Assembly: GCA_004151065.3 (NCBI GenBank)
Contig: NWUY0300005652.1
Span: 25,651 to 46,404, forward strand
Direction: 5' to 3'
DNA: 20,754 nt
Origin: Larix sibirica
Lineage: Eukaryota; Streptophyta; Pinopsida; Pinales; Pinaceae
The notes below the pieces were generated by a model, which saw only the letters and a program-made list of their open reading frames with translations, had not been told where the DNA came from and did no database searches. Both the position numbers and the translations under genes were made by a program. Positions 8,711 through 19,250 of the stretch are shown here, in pieces (within the stretch, counting starts at the first letter, position 1; the number at the start of each line of letters is the position of its first letter).

Positions 8711-9148
8711 TTCAAATCAATATAGATGGATAGAGATAAGGAAGTAATAGTATATCATATTTTAGGTCTTTGTGAAGAAGTATAAATGAGATAAGGAAGA
8801 AATAGTATATCATATTTTAGGTTTTTATGAAGAAGTATAAAGGAAGTATTTATAAGAAAATATTAATGAGGTGATTAATTCTCAATGTTTTTTAATAATG
8901 TTTTTAATAGTGAATTATAGTACATGAAGAAGTATCTTAAGGGAAATCTTAATGTGGAGATCAATTTTCAATGTCTTTTAAATGGTGAAATATAATGTAT
9001 ATTGAGAAAAGATATTTCAAAATTTATTTTACGAAAAGACAATGTTTATATTTATATATTATTACTTTTGAAATGAAATAGAAAATCATTTATATACAAT
9101 CAAAAATTTAGAATGCAAAAATCTATTTCAACTTCAATATGTTATTCA
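8711..9148. repeat. Right copy of the perfect 438-bp duplication
   Basis: Starts TTCAAATCAATATAGATGG immediately after the N and matches 8272-8709 without a difference I can find, diverging only after GTTATTCA at 9148. Probably redundant sequence. Confidence 0.9.
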
Positions 9149-9800
9149 TCAACTATCCATAAAAAACTTAATCCAATTTTTTGGGTGTTTGAAGAATTAG
9201 TATTAAGAATTTTTCAAAAAAACAATTTTAAAATATTATGATTTCCCAAGACATACAAAGTTATTTATGAGAAAAGAAAATCATAGAAATGTAATTGAAT
9301 TTTTTTTCATTTTTTTTCAAATTTGTGCAAATATCTTTATTAAGCTTTCCACTTTAAGAGTATACACACTTTGTTTCCTATATTTTTTCTATGCAAAAAT
9401 ATGAAACAATAAGATAAACCCTTAAGTTAAAGTAATATCTTCTCAACGTTGTCCTTAACATTTGAAGTTTTAAGTTCACCTTGTTCTTGCCTAGTATTTA
9501 GTAAATAAATCAAAATTTGATATTAAAGTTTTCAAAATACTATATATAATATAATATTGGATACGAATCATCTTATGAGAATAAAACATTAAATGTGTTT
9601 ACACATACACATAGAGAGAGAGTTTATAAAGAGAAACAATTAAAGGGGACACCCCTATAAGAAGAAAATGAGGGGTGGTTTATTGTATAGTCTATAAATT
9701 TTATGGGTTATAAATTTATTGTACGTAAATATTGATGGTTTTCTCTCCAAAACCGTTAGTAAAAAAATGTTTAAATTAAATGTAAGAAATCTACACTAAA
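9149..9800. other. AT-rich intergenic DNA, nothing supported
   Basis: A/T runs and a short (GA)n stretch at about 9612-9622 only. No open frame of interest on either strand. Confidence 0.6.
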
Positions 9801-9802
9801 AA

Positions 9803-10120
9803 AATGAGTAGTTATGTGAAGCAAAAACCCAACATGGGTATATATTATCATTCATTTCAACCACTGATTCAATTAACAATACACAAATTTATTCAAAACA
9901 AGGCTTCTCTTAATTTATGATATTTACCACTCGATTGGATATTACTTTTTAGTAGCAATTACAAAATTGAAGTTATATAAAAAATGAGTATTAATGTGAG
10001 ATGGAATTCCAACATGAGTCTTTATTGTCATCCATTTTGACCGCCATCTCAATTAATAATACATGAACTTCCTAAAAAAAAAGGCTCCTCTAAATTTATG
10101 ATACCCATGACTCAATCAAG
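9803..10120. repeat. Two-copy diverged tandem duplication, about 180 bp unit
   Basis: Copy 1 (from about 9803) and copy 2 (from about 9984) share ATGAGTA, ATGTGA, CCAACATG(G/A)GT, TATTATCAT or TATTGTCAT, CATTTCAACC or CATTTTGACC, CTCAATTAA(C/T)AATACA, GGCT(T/C)CTCT and AATTTATGATA. Divergence is higher than in the other duplications. Confidence 0.7.
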
Positions 10121-10695
10121 CACTCCCTCTACTTCACCCAAGCATTTGGCAATTTAGTGCTTAACACCTTCCTCCGTTTAGTCTTCACTTCTCACCCCCT
10201 CATAATGGTCATTTTCCTCATAATGCTTGGTATGATTCAAATTTTAAACCACCATAGCCTAATGAAACATATTATGATGCATATATACTCCAAATCAAAA
10301 CAAATGCAAAAAATCTATAAGAGTGTTCTTCGGTGGAAAAAGAGGATCCGTCTCTTGAATAATCACATGTCTATACTCAGCCACCTATGGTTCACCCCCA
10401 AACTCTTTTGAAGAGCCTTCCTCCATGAGAAATTAGTTTGTGCAATCACTGACCTCTCTATGTGGTTTGATTATGCCTCTATCCTATACAATGCTCCAAA
10501 CCAACCAAGTATTCGAGTCAACCCAGGACCTATCCATTGTCGTTGTTCATGAATCCCTCATCCTACATGTCATCCTTAAACTTCAATCCAACAAAGGCTA
10601 GGATGTGAAGAACCTTTAATTTTTTCAAGCATAGACCTTAGTTCTTAGCAATCCATATAGCTAATCTATTTAAACTACACGGTGATGGATTTACA

Positions 10696-11420
10696 CCTTT
10701 TTGGACCTCTCATTTTATCCATCCAATCTACAAAAATGGAGACTAGAATTATCCTAGTAATTACCACACTATTATGGTCGTACGCACCTTGGCCAATAGG
10801 TTTTCAAAAACCTTAGACATTTGTATCTTCTCGAGGGATAAATAATAGAGGTTGAGGGTCAAAGGACAAACAAGATTCAAAAGGAACCATCATGCATATG
10901 ATTGTATATTTACTTTGAATACCATCATCAAGGAGGTTAAGTCACACAACCATAAAGTATATTGTTGCTCCATGGACTTCTACAAAGCATTTGACATAGT
11001 TCCTCAACACATGCTAGCTAACAGACTTAAGGCTTTAGGTCCTCCACCCTTGATGGCCTTGCTTATGATGACACTTTATAGTTTAGACCAAGACTAGTGA
11101 GACATAGGAGTTCCAAAGCAATATTAGAGTTGAACAAGGTTTTCCATTCTCTCCTACACTCTTTGGACTTTGCATTGATGAGCTAGAGGACAACATGTCA
11201 AGTTCATGGGGTGCCTCAAAGGGTTTCTTGCTCTCGAGATTCTCCATTGCTATTATCTTATTTGTAGATTACATTATCCTCATGTATCACTCAGTTAAGG
11301 GCCTCCATAGATAAATTAACATTCTAGCTTCCTTCTACTACACTCATCAACTTTGGGATAATCTCGAGAAAATGAAATCCACGGCCTTTAACATCCAAAA
11401 AGGGAAGTAAGCAATGTGAT
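10696..11420 (+). pseudogene. LINE A reverse transcriptase domain, inactivated
   Basis: In frame from 10696: FIHPIYKNGD, stop, NYPSNYHTIMVVRTLANRFS, two stops, RLRVKGQTRFKRNHHAYD, then KVYCCSMDFYKAFDIVPQHM, an RT fingers/palm region whose motif A keeps its first Asp. A stop follows at about 11098. After a frame change, from 11117, comes NIRVEQGFPFSPTLFGLCID (family consensus GVKQGCPLSP) and then LFVDYIILM at 11258-11284. This is the catalytic box normally (Y/F)ADD; its second Asp has become Tyr. Several stops and a frameshift, together with the active-site loss, make it dead. Confidence 0.85.
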
Positions 11421-11457
11421 TCTTAATTACAAAGGTGAGAGAGTTGAGGTTGTATTT

Positions 11458-11486
11458 TCATATATATATATATATATATATATTTG
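11458..11486. repeat. (TA)n microsatellite
   Basis: About 26 bp of uninterrupted alternating AT/TA inside the LINE A relic, between RT and the C-terminal region. It interrupts the coding remnant and probably grew after the element died. Confidence 0.95.
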
Positions 11487-11639
11487 GGACTCCTTTTCTC
11501 CCAACCACAATTTAGCTTGACTCTAGAACTAGAGGCTAGACCAAGCAAGGGATGTGCGCCTCTAACCACCCTTGACAAGCAATGTTTTCAACTCCAATTT
11601 TAGGACATTTGATCAAATATTGGACTCTCTCACTCATTG

Positions 11640-12604
11640 GTCACAACTACCCTCTTATACGATTGTGTGGTTTGTGGACTATACCTTCAAGAAGTAGACC
11701 AAAAGAAGATAGAGAGACTGCTTGTCTGAAATTATCCAAACATATTCATGCCAAGAGATCTTTGCCTCGTGATATTATTCTTGCAAAAACTGGCATATCC
11801 CCACTCATTGTTTTAGTGATATTTCATGTGGTGGCAACAATACACTAGCTTAGTTGGATGGGCCAATCATATAGTGGTCTTAACGAATATCCATATCTTG
11901 CTCTCATGTCTTCTATGGAGTAGGCAAAGCACAAGATCGGTTCATGTTGGTATGCAAGAGCCTATTCATTGCTTCACCTCATTGATCTTAATATTGATGG
12001 ACCACCTTCACATAGCTTTTCAGGGGATGCTTATGATCTCCCCAAAGGCAAGATAAACATGAGTATTTTTATTAAGAACTATAGATCCTACCTTTAATTG
12101 ACACTTATGGTACACCAAACTCTAGTTGCCTTGTAGCTTAAGTGTCTCTCTCACCTAGCTTAGAGTTTGCTCCCATCAACATCACATTGAAATAAATCAT
12201 CATATTCCTCGAGAACATTGTCTTTACAAATCTACTACTTGGAGCCTAAGACCAAGGACCACTTTGTATTCCAATGCTCTCCCTACTACGAGAATAAAGG
12301 ACAATTATTTTGGCTCTTCAAAGATTCACTTAGTTACCTCCATACACATGTGGCTTGTGATGACCATAGATTTTTAGCTCTTTGATTCCTCCAAGAGATG
12401 TTCAACCTCCATCAACGACTTACCAAAGGCCAACTCCCCAAACTAACATGCACCAAGTTGATTACCTCTTACTTCCAACCCTTTGATACCAGTAGGACAA
12501 TGCTCCATGGCCAGTTCCAAGCTCACATGATAGACATGCAAGGCATCATAGATCTAATCACTACCATGGCCTCACACCCATCATGCATTTCTTTGAATCT
12601 TTGA
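11640..12604 (+). pseudogene. LINE A ORF2 C-terminal region, frameshifted
   Basis: TLLYDCVVCGLYLQEVDQKK with IERLL (from about 11646) corresponds to the LLYGCEVWG...IERIQK region of this type of LINE. After a frame change, RDIILAKTGISPLIV (about 11770-11815) corresponds to PYPILLAEAGLSPIE. From 12257 a long frame reads DHFVFQCSPYYENKGQLFWL and continues FKDSLSYLHTHVACDD, one stop, then FLQEMFNLHQRL and on to 12604. DHFVFQCSPYYE is the end of a Cys/His zinc-binding motif of the C(P)xxC...ExHFxxxCPxY type. No RNase H domain is seen. The intervening part (11850-12250) is too degraded to align by eye. Confidence 0.7.
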
Positions 12605-12895
12605 ATGTTAGAAGTGCCTCTCTATGGAAACAAGTTTTAGCAAAGAATCCCCTTCTTCTTGAGCATCTTCATTGTTCCCCATCTCATTGGGCTTGCACTT
12701 CTTGGTTTTTTCTCCTTATTTTCCCTCTTTTAAGTTATTATTTTCCCTTGGAATGTGCTTCTACCTTCCCTTTGTCATATTTGCATCTTGTATACCTTGC
12801 AATCCCATGGACTAACTTTGGCATTCAATGGACATCAATGTCTAAATTAAATATTGTTAATGTGGTAATATTAGTTTACTAGTAGTGAAAGCACA
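12605..12895. other. Junction between LINE A and LINE B, probably LINE A 3' UTR
   Basis: Pyrimidine-rich, T-run-containing sequence (for example TTTTTTCTCCTTATTTTCCC near 12708). A 99-codon open frame (12583-12882) overlaps it but has no recognisable domain. The position directly after the LINE A ORF2 remnant suggests its 3' UTR, but no poly(A) tail marks an end. Confidence 0.4.
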
Positions 12896-12982
12896 ACTTA
12901 ACTATTGGAGAATGGAAGTAAGATAAGCACATTTGTATTATTAGCAAACCTTAACCGTCTCCTCTCATGCATGTCTTTTACC

Positions 12983-14285
12983 ATGGATCCAAACCCGTGA
13001 GGGGGTCACCCCCCTTATCCTATTGTTGCCACCTTCTTCACCATTGTTCAGTCTTTGAGTAAATATATTCACAAAACTTAGGAATCCATGTTTATTAAGA
13101 AGCTAGACCAAATCCCTTAACTTCCTCTCCCACATACTTCATCACGAAATAAAGTGTTTGGTATGGCTAAAAGAGGTTTCATTGATCAATCTATAGGTAT
13201 ATGTCCCTCTCCAAAATCTATGGACTAGTGGATGAAGAAAAATTGGATGGTGATGATCAAGAGAAAAATTTTCCTAATACTTCTGTGATAGAGGATTCTA
13301 CACCTTCCTATTTGAAACAAAAGAATACCAATACCTCATCTTCCACAATAGACCATATTTATTTAGCTATAAATCAATGTACTTGAATAGATGGACCCCT
13401 AACTTTGACTTAGAACTAGATATTCCCTCAGCTATCCCTTTGTGGGTTTTCCTGCCCCATCTTCCTCTTCATTGTTGGAATGAAGATGCCCTCAAAAGTA
13501 TCAAGAACACTCTTAGTAATATATATTGAAAAACAAGAACCCCCAAGGATGGAATATTTGCATCTAAATGGATCTATGTAGAAGTAGATATAGAAAAAGG
13601 CTTGACATAATCCATTCTACTAACCTTGGATAATTGGAAGCGCATCCAAAATCTCGACTATGAGAAACTACCCTTCAACTGCAAAACTTCTCATGAATAT
13701 GGACATTTTTGTGAAGGACTGTGAAATGAATCAACGTCAAGCTCAACAAATAGAAGACAAAGAATACACTTAATAAAGTGTGAAGAAGAAGAAGCTAGCC
13801 CCCAACATGTGAGGCTTGAATCCCCAATCAACTCCTATGAATAAAGGTGCATTTGGTCAAAAGTCTCATCTCATCCCACAACCCCAATGTTCAAGTGTGG
13901 AGTTGGAATTAGCTTATTTCCTTATCCTTCCAAATTGATTTGACGCTCTCACCCAAATGAAAGAAGAATCAAATGTGTATATCAAGAAAACAACAGTGAA
14001 AAACATTCATGTTTTAACCCCTCAAAAATTTCAATAGCCCTATTCATAGAGGCACAACTGGAATCTCCATTAACCCCTAAAGAAGAAGCAATCCTAGATC
14101 AACATGAGGAAACTAATCACCACCCTAGGAAACCATATATCCAATCAAATGGGGTGGTAACTAGGAAAAAAAATCAAAAGTAGGCTAAGGAAGATGAGAT
14201 AGAATAGGAGCGCCCTTTTAGAAAATGGGGAAAAAACCAACCAAAGAAAAGTAAGAGGGGGAAACCAACAAAGAAAAAAGCTTGA
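12983..14285 (+). pseudogene. LINE B ORF1 (DUF4283-like region, CCHC knuckle), decayed
   Basis: RNA-binding ORF1 protein of a plant L1 element. From the ATG at 12983: MDPNP, stop, GGHPPYPIVATF, ending near ICPSPKSMD, stop, WMKKNW. One frame change near 13290 then opens a frame lasting to 14285. FYTFLFETKEYQYLIFHNRP, LNRWTPNFDLELDIPSAIP and LWVFLPHLPLHCWNEDAL follow (DUF4283-type; VWVRLPxLPLxxW is usual). NCKTSHEYGHFCEGL at 13677-13721 is a CCHC knuckle that has lost its second and last Cys (Ser and Leu). The tail is Glu-rich then strongly basic (KKSKRGKPTKKKA), ending TGA at 14283. About 430 codons in all, normal for such ORF1s, with roughly a dozen stops. Confidence 0.8.
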
Positions 14286-14411
14286 GAATTCAAAATACGA
14301 TAGAAAATACTCTAGGGATGGTCATAAAATTTCACTCCCTAAAAATACAAGAACTCAAATGCCACCAAACACCTCCGGCAGTGGTAACTCCAAATCCCCC
14401 ATCTTCAATAA

Positions 14412-15205
14412 TCATAATATTGAATTGGAATTGCCAGGGTTTGGACAATAGGTCAAAGTAACAAGTAATGAAAAAATTGATGATTTATGAGAAACCAAAT
14501 GTTCTCCTCCTCCATGAGAATAAGTTAGTAAAGGAAGAAGATATAAATATTGGGAAAAATAGTGGAAAAAAAATGGAGAAGTGGTCAATGCAAGGGAAGC
14601 ATCAGGAGGAATATGCATCTTGTTGGATGGTGACATCTTCACCCTTGAAGCACCCCACCAATCTCGGCACTAGATATTGACATGTCTCCTTCATCAAGCA
14701 TCAAGTAATAGATGTTACCTTTTCAACGTTTACATGTCCAGTCTATGCAATGATAAACAACTTGTTTCCAATCTTTGCAAAGCCTCAAAGACTCGGACCT
14801 AATAAGAGACAACATCTGGGTCAATGATTTCAATGTTGTTTTAACAAAAAAGAGAAAAAAGGGAGTAATATAATCAGAGGCCCCTTTAGAGAAAATATGT
14901 AAGATCTAACGAGGCACTAGGATCTAGTATATGTCAAACCTTGAAAGATAAATTCATTGAGACTAAAAGCTTATTCAGTTCGATATTTAGAGTGGTAGGG
15001 CTTGATAGATTTCTACTCAAAATCTATTTCCTGCGAGAAGTCAACTCATTTCATCTAAAATCATCCCATCAAGTGTCTTTGATCACAAACCCATCTCCTT
15101 GCACTTTCATTTCCATGAAAACTATGGGCCTCTTCCCTTCAAATTCAACCCTCTCCAGCTTTATGACGTCGAGATTATGAAAATAATAGAAGAATGGTCA
15201 AAGCC
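14412..15205 (+). pseudogene. LINE B ORF2, AP-endonuclease domain, decayed
   Basis: The target-DNA-nicking domain of ORF2. From 14412: ILNWNCQGLDNRSK, a stop, then QVMKKLMIYEKPNVLLLHEN with KL, the WNxRG and (Q/H)ExK motifs with the catalytic Glu at 14516-14518. This frame stops at about 14680. Further motifs occur in other frames: NVYMSSL at about 14728, NDFNVVLTKK at 14823-14852 (consensus GDFN; Asp and Asn kept), VVGLDRFLL at about 14992 (ERLDRFL in relatives), and FDHKPISL at 15078-15101 (consensus SDHxP; Asp and His kept), followed by PFKFNP. Most catalytic residues survive although the reading frame changes at least three times. Confidence 0.8.
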
Positions 15206-17570
15206 AATCAAGGGATCATTATCCTTCGTTTGAGAAAGTGAGTTAAGATCCATCAAATCCAAGCTATAAAAATGGGTTAAAACATCTTACAGACCTTCCA
15301 ACCAAGAGAGAACAATATTTCAAAAAGATCTGACCATTTTACAAAATAAAATGGAAGAGGGAGAAATTACCAAACAAGATTTGATGGCAAAGTGAGAACT
15401 TTGTTCCAAAATACATAGATCTTTCAAGAAATAAGAAGAAATGTGGTGACTAGGTTCTAAAAGACCATGGCTACGCTTAGGATATTGAAACACCTATTTT
15501 TTTCATAAACATACAAAGGGTAGGACACATAAAATACAATCAAAGAGATCACAATGGAGGATGGCACTAAGCTCGATGATTTTCTTCAATAAAAGAGTTA
15601 GCCAAAATCCATTTCAACACTCTTTGTAGTAAAGAAGAAGTGGTCGATCAAACCTCAATACAGGAGATGATCAATAATGTTTCAACAATTATCATTGTAG
15701 AAGATAATAAAGAACTGTGTAAAGAAATTGGAGAATAAGAGATAATCAAGGCAATTTGGGGGCTTACCTTGGATAAGGCTCCAGGTCCATATGGATTTTC
15801 AATCGATTTCTACAGGGCTTGTTGGCATATTATAAATAAATATATGATATGTATGTTGTCCTAATACCATAATAAAATTAAATTAGTGGGTAGTACGAAC
15901 TCCTCTTTCTTAGCCCTCATCCCAAAGGAAGTGAACCGTTCCTCCTTAATTTTCAAGATTTTGTCCCATACCTCTATGTAACTTTTCTTATAAAATTTTG
16001 ACTAAAATAATGGCTAACATATTAAAAAAAATTCTCACTAAATTAATATTTGATTATTAGGGTGGATTTATTGAGAAGCACCATATCACATATAATATAA
16101 TTCTTGTCTAAGAGGTTATTCACTCTAGCAGGATAAATCAAGAAAAATGGATGATTATAAAACTAGACATGGCTAATGATTTCAACGGGGTGAGACATTC
16201 CTTTCTCTTTGATGTTTCAAAAAAATGGTTTTGCTAAGACGTTTGTTTCTTGGGTCAAAGAATTTATAGGATCACTCTGGATAACCCCTTCAATAAACAA
16301 AATACCCATGCATTTTTTCAAAATAAGTGGGCGGCTTCATCAAAGATGTCCATTGTCTCCATTCCTTTACATCATTATCGGAGAATCTCTTGGTATGAAA
16401 CTAGAACCAAAAAGAATCTCAAGAATACTCCAAGGAATTTCCTTTGCTAGAGGATTCAAGGCCATTAATCATTCTCAATTTTCTAATGGCACCCTGATAA
16501 TGGGTGGGAATCCACCATCATTGCCAATAGGTTTAGATCAGTCTTGGATTCCTTTCTAAATGCACTAGGAGGGAAAATAAAAAATGGAAAAAGTTAAATC
16601 TTTAGTTGGAACAAATGAGAGGTAACTTCATCAAATATTCCAAATTTTGGGATTCCATTGCAAAGTTATATGTTCATCTCTTAGATATTTAGGGATGTTA
16701 ATTTCATTAAGTAATCTCTTGGAAGAGGTCTAGCAAGGGGTTGTCGAAAAAAATTAGAGTTAAACTTCAATAATGGAGGACCCATTGGTTGAATCCAACA
16801 AGGAAATTTGTCGTCATAAAATATTTTATGTCACCTTTACCTCTATATCAGTACTTAGCTCTACCATCCCCTGTAGGTGTTATACAACAAATAATGAAAG
16901 AAAATGGGAAATTTATTTGGAAAGGTGGAAAAAATAATACCTATACATTTATCAAATTCAATGGAATGTGTTTAGGGAACCCAAGGAAAATGGAGGTCTA
17001 GGGATCAAGGATATGTCACTTATGGACATTTCTATATAAGCAAATTTAGTGTGGAAACTCATTACAGGGAATATAGATTGGTGGAAGCAAGTTTGACACT
17101 AAAAAACACTTCCAAGAAAGCATGAAGAGATGCATACAATGCCCATTTGAGAATGTTAGAGGAGGCTCAACAATATTAGAAGCTTTGAAAAGTTGGAATC
17201 CCCTTAATAAAATCCAAATTACTTTGGACACTAGGGAATGTAAGATTGATTAACCTATGGAGCATGGGAATATGGGAAAACGAATTTAGAGCAAAGTCAA
17301 TAATTGTTGGGTCTAAAAGCGTGGATAGATAGATAGGGTATCAAATTCCTATATGATCTTTTAATTTGGGATGGAAATATCTCAATCCCCCACCACACCT
17401 CTCCTCCATGGTCTCTTCTCTCTTTATTCATCATTAACGATGTGCCACTATCGACCATTCAATTTATGATATTAGGGGTTTGGTACCTCTAGGAGGTGCT
17501 TATAAAGTCTCCAATGGATACAGAGAGAAACTACTAAAATTGCTTCTACCTATTTGCTCAAGGATTTGCA
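15206..17570 (+). pseudogene. LINE B ORF2, linker and reverse transcriptase, inactivated
   Basis: The linker keeps LRLG, FFHKHTKGR near 15470-15525 (relatives have GDRNTKFFH). RT begins near 15740: AIWGLTLDKAPGPYGFSIDF, then STNSSFLALIPKEVN (about 15893), QGGF-like GWIY, and KLDMANDFNGVRHSFLF at 16160-16210, motif A with its Asp retained. In the frame starting at 16209: GRLHQRCPLSPFLYIIIGES (consensus LRQGCPLSP), then INHSQFSNGTLIMGG, where the FADD catalytic box has become FSNG at 16479-16490, losing both aspartates. The thumb follows with PLPLYQYLALPSP and KFIWKGGK (16830-16935). There are many stops and frame changes. The domain cannot copy RNA. Confidence 0.85.
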
Positions 17571-17835
17571 AGCATATATGGCATGGAGAGGGACTTTAAA
17601 AAAATAACACTTTTTGTTGGATAATGGTTCACAACAAGCTTCTTACAATTGATTTCATTTAACGTCAAGGGATTTTGGGACCATTGGGATTTTCTCTATG
17701 TAAAGAGGAAACCAAAAAAAAAGAATTTATTCGTTGAATATCCCTATGCCATCCAGGAGTGGTTGATAGGTTTCAAATAAATAAATAAGTCACCTAGTAA
17801 TTTTCCCCTTGTCATGGAAAGAAATGTTTACTAAT
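17571..17835 (+). pseudogene. LINE B ORF2, zf-RVT domain, decayed
   Basis: WHGEGL, stop, KNNTFCWIMVHNKLLTIDFI, stop, RQGILGPLGFSLCKEE is the zinc-binding zf-RVT region that follows RT in many plant LINE proteins (relatives read FxWLxxxxxxxTxDxLxxRG...CxxCxxxxE...HLxxxC). Only one of the expected cysteines (in LCKEE) is clear. A little further on, LCWEIWLDQNKAIFQHEE at 17918-17971 corresponds to the WxxRNxRIF motif that separates zf-RVT from RNase H. Confidence 0.7.
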
Positions 17836-18189
17836 TGGAAGCACAATTATAGATGATCCTTTATGAATAAACCAATCCTTAATAAATATCTACTTGTTAT
17901 GCCAATTTTTTTATGTTGGGAGATATGGTTGGACCAAAATAAGGCAATATTTCAACATGAGGAGGTGATCTCGAGAGCTACAATAGCTAAAGTTAGGGGC
18001 CTTCAAATAGAATCCATCAATGTAAGAGGTGTTAAATAGTATCAAACTATTGGCATAAGAAGAAAGAAGTTTCCTAAAGGAAATCCTCATGGGATCCAAT
18101 CCATTTCCCAACACTACCATTTCGACTCCAATCCATAGAATTACGAGATAGATTAGAATGGCCGATGAATATTTTAAGATGTGGTGTCT

Positions 18190-18644
18190 TTCTCAAAGGA
18201 AAGACATTATATTCTTCGATGGAGTAGCTAAAGAGAAACCGAGGGTGGGTGGTGTCAAGGGATCCTTATTGATCTAGATAGACCAAGCTGAAACAACCTT
18301 TCCATAGGGGATTGGATAAAATGACAAACAATCAAGCTAAGGTGCTTGCTTTGTTCCAAAAGATGACATTGATTGACTTGATAAGGATAAGACACCTTCT
18401 TATTCTTAGTGACTCAAAGATCATTATAAAACCCATAAATGAACCTTACTCTCTTCACAGAGAAAATATTGCAAGAATCCTTCAACAACTCAATATCAAA
18501 ACTGGAAGGTTTTAAAGTGTAGCATTTTTCCACATCGTAAGGCACCTAAATTCAATAACTAATTTCTTGGAAAGTAAAGGGACACAATTAAATGAAGGGA
18601 TAATCAAGGTTTGTGAGGATATTAGCTTCCAACCCATCCCCTAA
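18190..18644 (+). pseudogene. LINE B ORF2, RNase H domain and C-terminus, inactivated
   Basis: DIIFFDGVAKEKPRVGGVKG (from 18203) carries the first catalytic Asp at 18218-18220 (FDGASxGNPG in the family). After a frame change, TNNQAKVLALFQ has Lys at 18339-18341 where the family has catalytic Glu (NxAE): one G-to-A change would explain it. LLILSDSKIII keeps the next Asp (18411-18413), and SVAFFHIVR keeps the His (18531-18533). The frame continues, with one stop at 18513, through ESKGTQLNEGIIKV to FQPIP and a TAA at 18642-18644, probably the natural ORF2 end. ORF2 would be about 1410 codons, normal for RNase H-bearing plant L1s. Confidence 0.85.
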
Positions 18645-19250
18645 TCCACAAATTTTATAGTCATGAATTGCATTCCCCCCTCATACCCTTGGTGGAAAGG
18701 TTTGGTCATTCCTCTGACACAAATCATATTAAATGTTCAAGTACTCTCGCACATATTGGATCTTTACACCGACAAGGGAATTCAATTCATTAGACTTGTG
18801 AAATTAATGGAAATGAATTCAATGGATGTACTTAATTTCACCTACTCTAGTCCAGGAAAGTGGAGAATTTTAGTGTCAAGGAGAAGGACTAGATCTTTGG
18901 CAAGTTATGGCCTTGCTTCCCTTCTCATTGTTGTCCGATCAAGTTTTCCACACAACATTATTTGGTGTTTATTTTCACAAGTTTCCTAGATAATTGAAGG
19001 CAAATCTCGTCAATTGAGTATCGTATTGAATTATGGGTGGTTCTTTGTTGTAGCTCCCTTTCTGTATAGTATTAGCAAAATTCAATTTGACTCTTATTTT
19101 TCCTTGATTCTTTGAAGTCCAAGACCTTACTTCTATAATCCCTTTATTTTGAGTTTGGTGGCTTTGTTGGTATATTATATTCTCTTGACATTCTGTGCTT
19201 CTTCGTCTTGTCTTGAGATATGTATATTCCCTAGTACAAAACGACAAATT
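18645..19250 (+). other. Probable LINE B 3' UTR
   Basis: Follows the ORF2 stop directly. A 108-codon open frame at 18663-18989 has no recognisable domain and most likely is chance or a UTR frame. T-rich runs and an A-rich patch (AAAAACGAC, AACAAAAAAGTT) occur near 19235-19275. No clear poly(A) tail. Confidence 0.4.

Larger units (their letters stand above)
10170..12604 (+). mobile_element. LINE A: decayed, 5'-truncated non-LTR retrotransposon
   Basis: A relic of a LINE ORF2, recognisable from the post-endonuclease linker through RT to the C-terminal region. Matches are spread over three frames with several stops. A possible linker motif NAWYDSNF lies at 10222-10245 in the same frame as the RT start. 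The RT core runs from about 10696 to 11420, the C-terminal region from about 11640 to 12604. The RT wording (DFYKAFD, GFPFSPTLFGLCIDELE) is unlike plant L1 RT of the LINE B kind and resembles another LINE lineage with KVYCCFVDF and GVKQGCPLSPTLFG motifs. No endonuclease domain, ORF1, poly(A) tail or target-site duplication could be placed, so both ends are approximate. Confidence 0.8.
12900..19250 (+). mobile_element. LINE B: nearly full-length, inactivated plant L1-type retrotransposon with RNase H
   Basis: About 6.3 kb with the complete domain order of a plant L1-type LINE: ORF1 (12983-14285), then ORF2 (about 14412-18644) with endonuclease, RT, zf-RVT and RNase H. The 5' boundary is set just upstream of the ORF1 ATG. 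The 3' boundary is a guess: sequence past the ORF2 stop looks like 3' UTR to about 19240, where an A-rich stretch occurs. I could not find a convincing poly(A) tail or target-site duplication. The many stops and frame changes show it has been silent for a long time. Confidence 0.85.

Noticed and set aside
18663-18989. 108-codon frame downstream of LINE B ORF2 as an extra gene
   Set aside because: It lies after the ORF2 stop, in the expected 3' UTR, and shows no domain. Left as UTR.
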